This document shows, one piece after another, positions 62,357 to 64,000 of a DNA stretch of 64,000 bases. Both the position numbers and the translations under genes were made by a program. The DNA lies in assembly GCA_963750915.1 (NCBI GenBank), contig CAVVSF010000002.1:62001-126000 (forward strand). The letters are read 5' to 3'. The DNA comes from DATBJJ01 sp963750915. Lineage in GTDB: Bacteria; Acidobacteriota; Vicinamibacteria; Vicinamibacterales; 2-12-FULL-66-21. Position 1 is the stretch's first letter, and every line of letters starts with the position of its first letter. A model generated the notes under the pieces. It had not been told where the DNA came from. It saw only the letters and a list, made by a program, of their open reading frames with translations, and searched no databases.

Positions 62357-63097
62357 ATGATTGATCTTTCGGGCCGTGTGGCCCTGGTCACGGGGGCGTC
62401 GCGCGGCATCGGGCAAGCGATTGCAACGCGCCTGGCGCAGCGGGGCGCGGTCGTCCTCGCCGCCGCGCGAGGCGAGAACGCCCGCGGCACCGTCGAGGCG
62501 ATTGCCGCTGCTGGCGGCACCGCCGAGGCCGTGTCGCTCGAGGTCACCGACGCGGCGTCGGGAGAAGCGGCGATCGCGGCGGCGGTCGAGCGCCACGGGC
62601 GGATCGACATCCTCGTGAACAACGCCGGCATCACGCGCGATCAGTTGATGTTGCGCCTGAAGCGCGACGACTGGGATGCGGTGTTGGCGACCAACCTGAC
62701 ATCGGCCTTCACGTTGACGCAGGCCGCCCTGAAGCCGATGATTCGGCAGCGCAGCGGCCGCATCATCTGTATCAGCTCCGTGGTCGGGCAGAGTGGCAAC
62801 CCGGGGCAGGCGAACTACGCCGCCTCGAAGGCGGGTTTGATCGGCTTCGTGAAGTCGGTGGCGCTCGAGGTGGCGTCGCGGAACATCACGGTGAACGCCG
62901 TCGCGCCGGGAATGATCGTCACCGACATGACGGGGGCGCTGCCGGAAAAGACCCGCGAAGCGCTGATCGGGCGGATTCCGCTCGGCCGGCTCGGCGCACC
63001 GGAAGACGTTGCCGGCGCCGTCTGTTTTCTCGCCTCGGACGAGGCAGCGTATATTACGGGGCAGGTGCTGGCGGTCAACGGCGGGATGTACTTATAG
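62357..63097 (+). CDS. fabG: 3-oxoacyl-ACP reductase
   Basis: 246 residues. SDR family: TGASRGIGQAIATRLA cofactor loop, NNAGITRDQLMLRLKRDDW, Ser in CISSVVGQSGNPGQ, YAASKAGLIGFVKS with the Tyr/Lys pair, and the C-terminal QVLAVNGGMYL. NADPH-dependent step of fatty acid elongation. Confidence 0.96.
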   Translation: MIDLSGRVALVTGASRGIGQAIATRLAQRGAVVLAAARGENARGTVEAIAAAGGTAEAVSLEVTDAASGEAAIAAAVERHGRIDILVNNAGITRDQLMLRLKRDDWDAVLATNLTSAFTLTQAALKPMIRQRSGRIICISSVVGQSGNPGQANYAASKAGLIGFVKSVALEVASRNITVNAVAPGMIVTDMTGALPEKTREALIGRIPLGRLGAPEDVAGAVCFLASDEAAYITGQVLAVNGGMYL

Positions 63098-63112
63098 ATT
63101 CGGACCACTCGC

Positions 63113-63132
63113 GCGGACATCACGGCCGCGCG
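63113..63132. repeat. Inverted repeat before acpP
   Basis: GCGCGG and CCGCGC arms about a short loop. No T-run; possibly a leader hairpin. Confidence 0.3.
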
Positions 63133-63168
63133 TATCGTGACGTGAAAGATTCCGGATGGAGGGAATGA

Positions 63169-63408
63169 ATGGCGGTCGCTGACAAAGTGAAGGGCATCAT
63201 CGTGGAGCAGTTGGGAGTTGACGAGGAGGAAGTGACGCCGGACGCGTCGTTCGTTGACGACCTCGGAGCGGATTCGCTCGACACGGTGGAGCTGGTCATG
63301 GCGTTCGAGGAAGAGTTCGGGATCGAGATTCCCGACGAGGATGCCGAGAAGATCACGCGCGTCAAGGAAGCGATCGAGTACATCGAGTCGCACAGCAAGA
63401 AGAAGTGA
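63169..63408 (+). CDS. acpP: Acyl carrier protein
   Basis: 79 residues behind GGAGGG. The 4'-phosphopantetheine Ser is in DDLGADSLDTVELVMAFEEEFG. It has the usual acidic charge and length; a Ser/Lys-rich end SHSKKK. Carries growing acyl chains. Confidence 0.97.
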   Translation: MAVADKVKGIIVEQLGVDEEEVTPDASFVDDLGADSLDTVELVMAFEEEFGIEIPDEDAEKITRVKEAIEYIESHSKKK

Positions 63409-63532
63409 CGTCGCGCGGGGCCGCGTCCGGCGCGAGCCGGACCGTCCACCGCCCGTCGCGTCGAGGCGCGCAGGCTGGGCCTGGGCGATCACCCGGCTGC
63501 CCGCGCCCGCAGAACGGAGGGGGTCTAGAATC

Positions 63533-64000
63533 TTGTCCAGGCGAGTCGTGGTGACCGGCGTCGGCCTCGTGTCGCCGCTCGGAATAGGGACGCAGGCGAA
63601 CTGGGATGCGCTCTGCGCCGGATCGAAGACGGGCATCGGACCGATAACGCACTTCGACGCGAAGCAGTTCTCCGCGCGAATCGCCGGCGAGGTCAAGAAT
63701 TTCGATCCCCTGAAATTCATCGAGAAGAAAGACGTCAAGAAGATGGACGTCTTCATCCAGTTCGCGATTGCCGCGTCGCAGTTCGCGATGGATGACGCCT
63801 CGCTGTCGGTGACCGAGGACATGGCGACCCGGGTTGGCGTCTTCATCGCCTCCGGCATCGGCGGGTTCGGCACCATCGAGCGCGAGCACCTGGCCTACAT
63901 GCAGGGCGGGCCGCGCCGCATCTCGCCGTTCTTCATTCCCGCCGCCATCATCAACCTCGCCGCCGGCCAGGTTTCGATTCGGTTCGGCGCCAAGGGCCCG
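63533..64000 (+). CDS. fabF: 3-oxoacyl-ACP synthase II, partial
   Basis: The window ends after 156 codons. TTG 63533, with GGAGGGGG before it, gives MSRRVVVTGVGLVSPLGIGT, the family start. FSARIAGEVKNFDPLKFIEKKDVKKMDVFIQFAIAAS and IASGIGGFGTIEREH follow. The condensing Cys lies beyond the window. Confidence 0.95.
   Translation, partial: MSRRVVVTGVGLVSPLGIGTQANWDALCAGSKTGIGPITHFDAKQFSARIAGEVKNFDPLKFIEKKDVKKMDVFIQFAIAASQFAMDDASLSVTEDMATRVGVFIASGIGGFGTIEREHLAYMQGGPRRISPFFIPAAIINLAAGQVSIRFGAKGP

Overview
The window looks like one contiguous stretch of a high-GC Gram-negative chromosome. The closest fit I can infer is Acidobacteriota, probably Vicinamibacteria. The reasons are a fused FabZ-LpxA, lipid A genes (lpxI), BamA/Skp/Lol envelope genes, a FecR protein with a DUF6600-like aromatic domain, an HspR-regulated dnaK-dnaJ cluster, and menaquinone made by the futalosine route. 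No rRNA, tRNA, CRISPR array, prophage or transposase is visible. The lineage is inferred from gene content, not from a marker alignment.

Layout. 1-3276 (minus): a class I glutamine amidotransferase, argS and mobA. 3327-11180 (plus): a V4R-like protein, a TPR lipo-/periplasmic protein, an NfeD protease with its slipin, a SPOR protein, lnt, and prfB with a programmed frameshift. 11326-16262: a small secreted protein, a class A penicillin-binding protein (minus) and the FecR/DUF6600 protein (minus). 16338-20094: dnaK-dnaJ-hspR behind a near-consensus promoter. 20173-23650: a DnaC-like ATPase, hemW and two envelope proteins. 23742-29047: acyl-CoA dehydrogenase, a MeaB-methylmalonyl-CoA epimerase fusion, an MBL hydrolase, MTA phosphorylase and a PfkB kinase. 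29004-36262: small membrane proteins, an enoyl-CoA hydratase, ribH-nusB-lysS, lolC-lolD and ridA. 36591-39030: clpC. 39292-46708: bamA, skp/ompH, fabZ-lpxA, lpxI and a Gfo/Idh dehydrogenase (outer-membrane and lipid A block). 46812-54615: a tightly overlapping menaquinone cluster (UbiD-like decarboxylase, cysteine-less MqnE homologue, mqnA, mqnC, deaminase, UbiA-like, UbiX-like, menG/ubiE). 54700-59306: TonB-like protein, a 31-codon ORF, miaA, hfq, deoB and a dGTPase-like gene. 59392-64000: yceD-rpmF-plsX-fabD-fabG-acpP-fabF (fatty acid synthesis; the last gene runs off the window).

Two patterns cut across the genes. First, many gaps are filled by tandem 7-base units that share a YYGA core (or its complement TCRR). 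The longest is 27 uninterrupted heptads ending inside the hemW start codon, and another pair flanks mtnP as an inverted pair. I know of no description of these in this group. Second, about 19 single-base frame breaks interrupt 14 otherwise intact housekeeping genes. Several abut the sequence GTAC, so I treat them mainly as base-calling artefacts and annotate each gene across its break. The one shift I consider biological is the CTT TGA C site of prfB.

The most interesting protein-level observation is the gene between the UbiD-like decarboxylase and mqnA. It aligns by motif with aminofutalosine synthase MqnE but has lost the radical-SAM cysteine cluster. It may be a non-catalytic partner or a repurposed enzyme.
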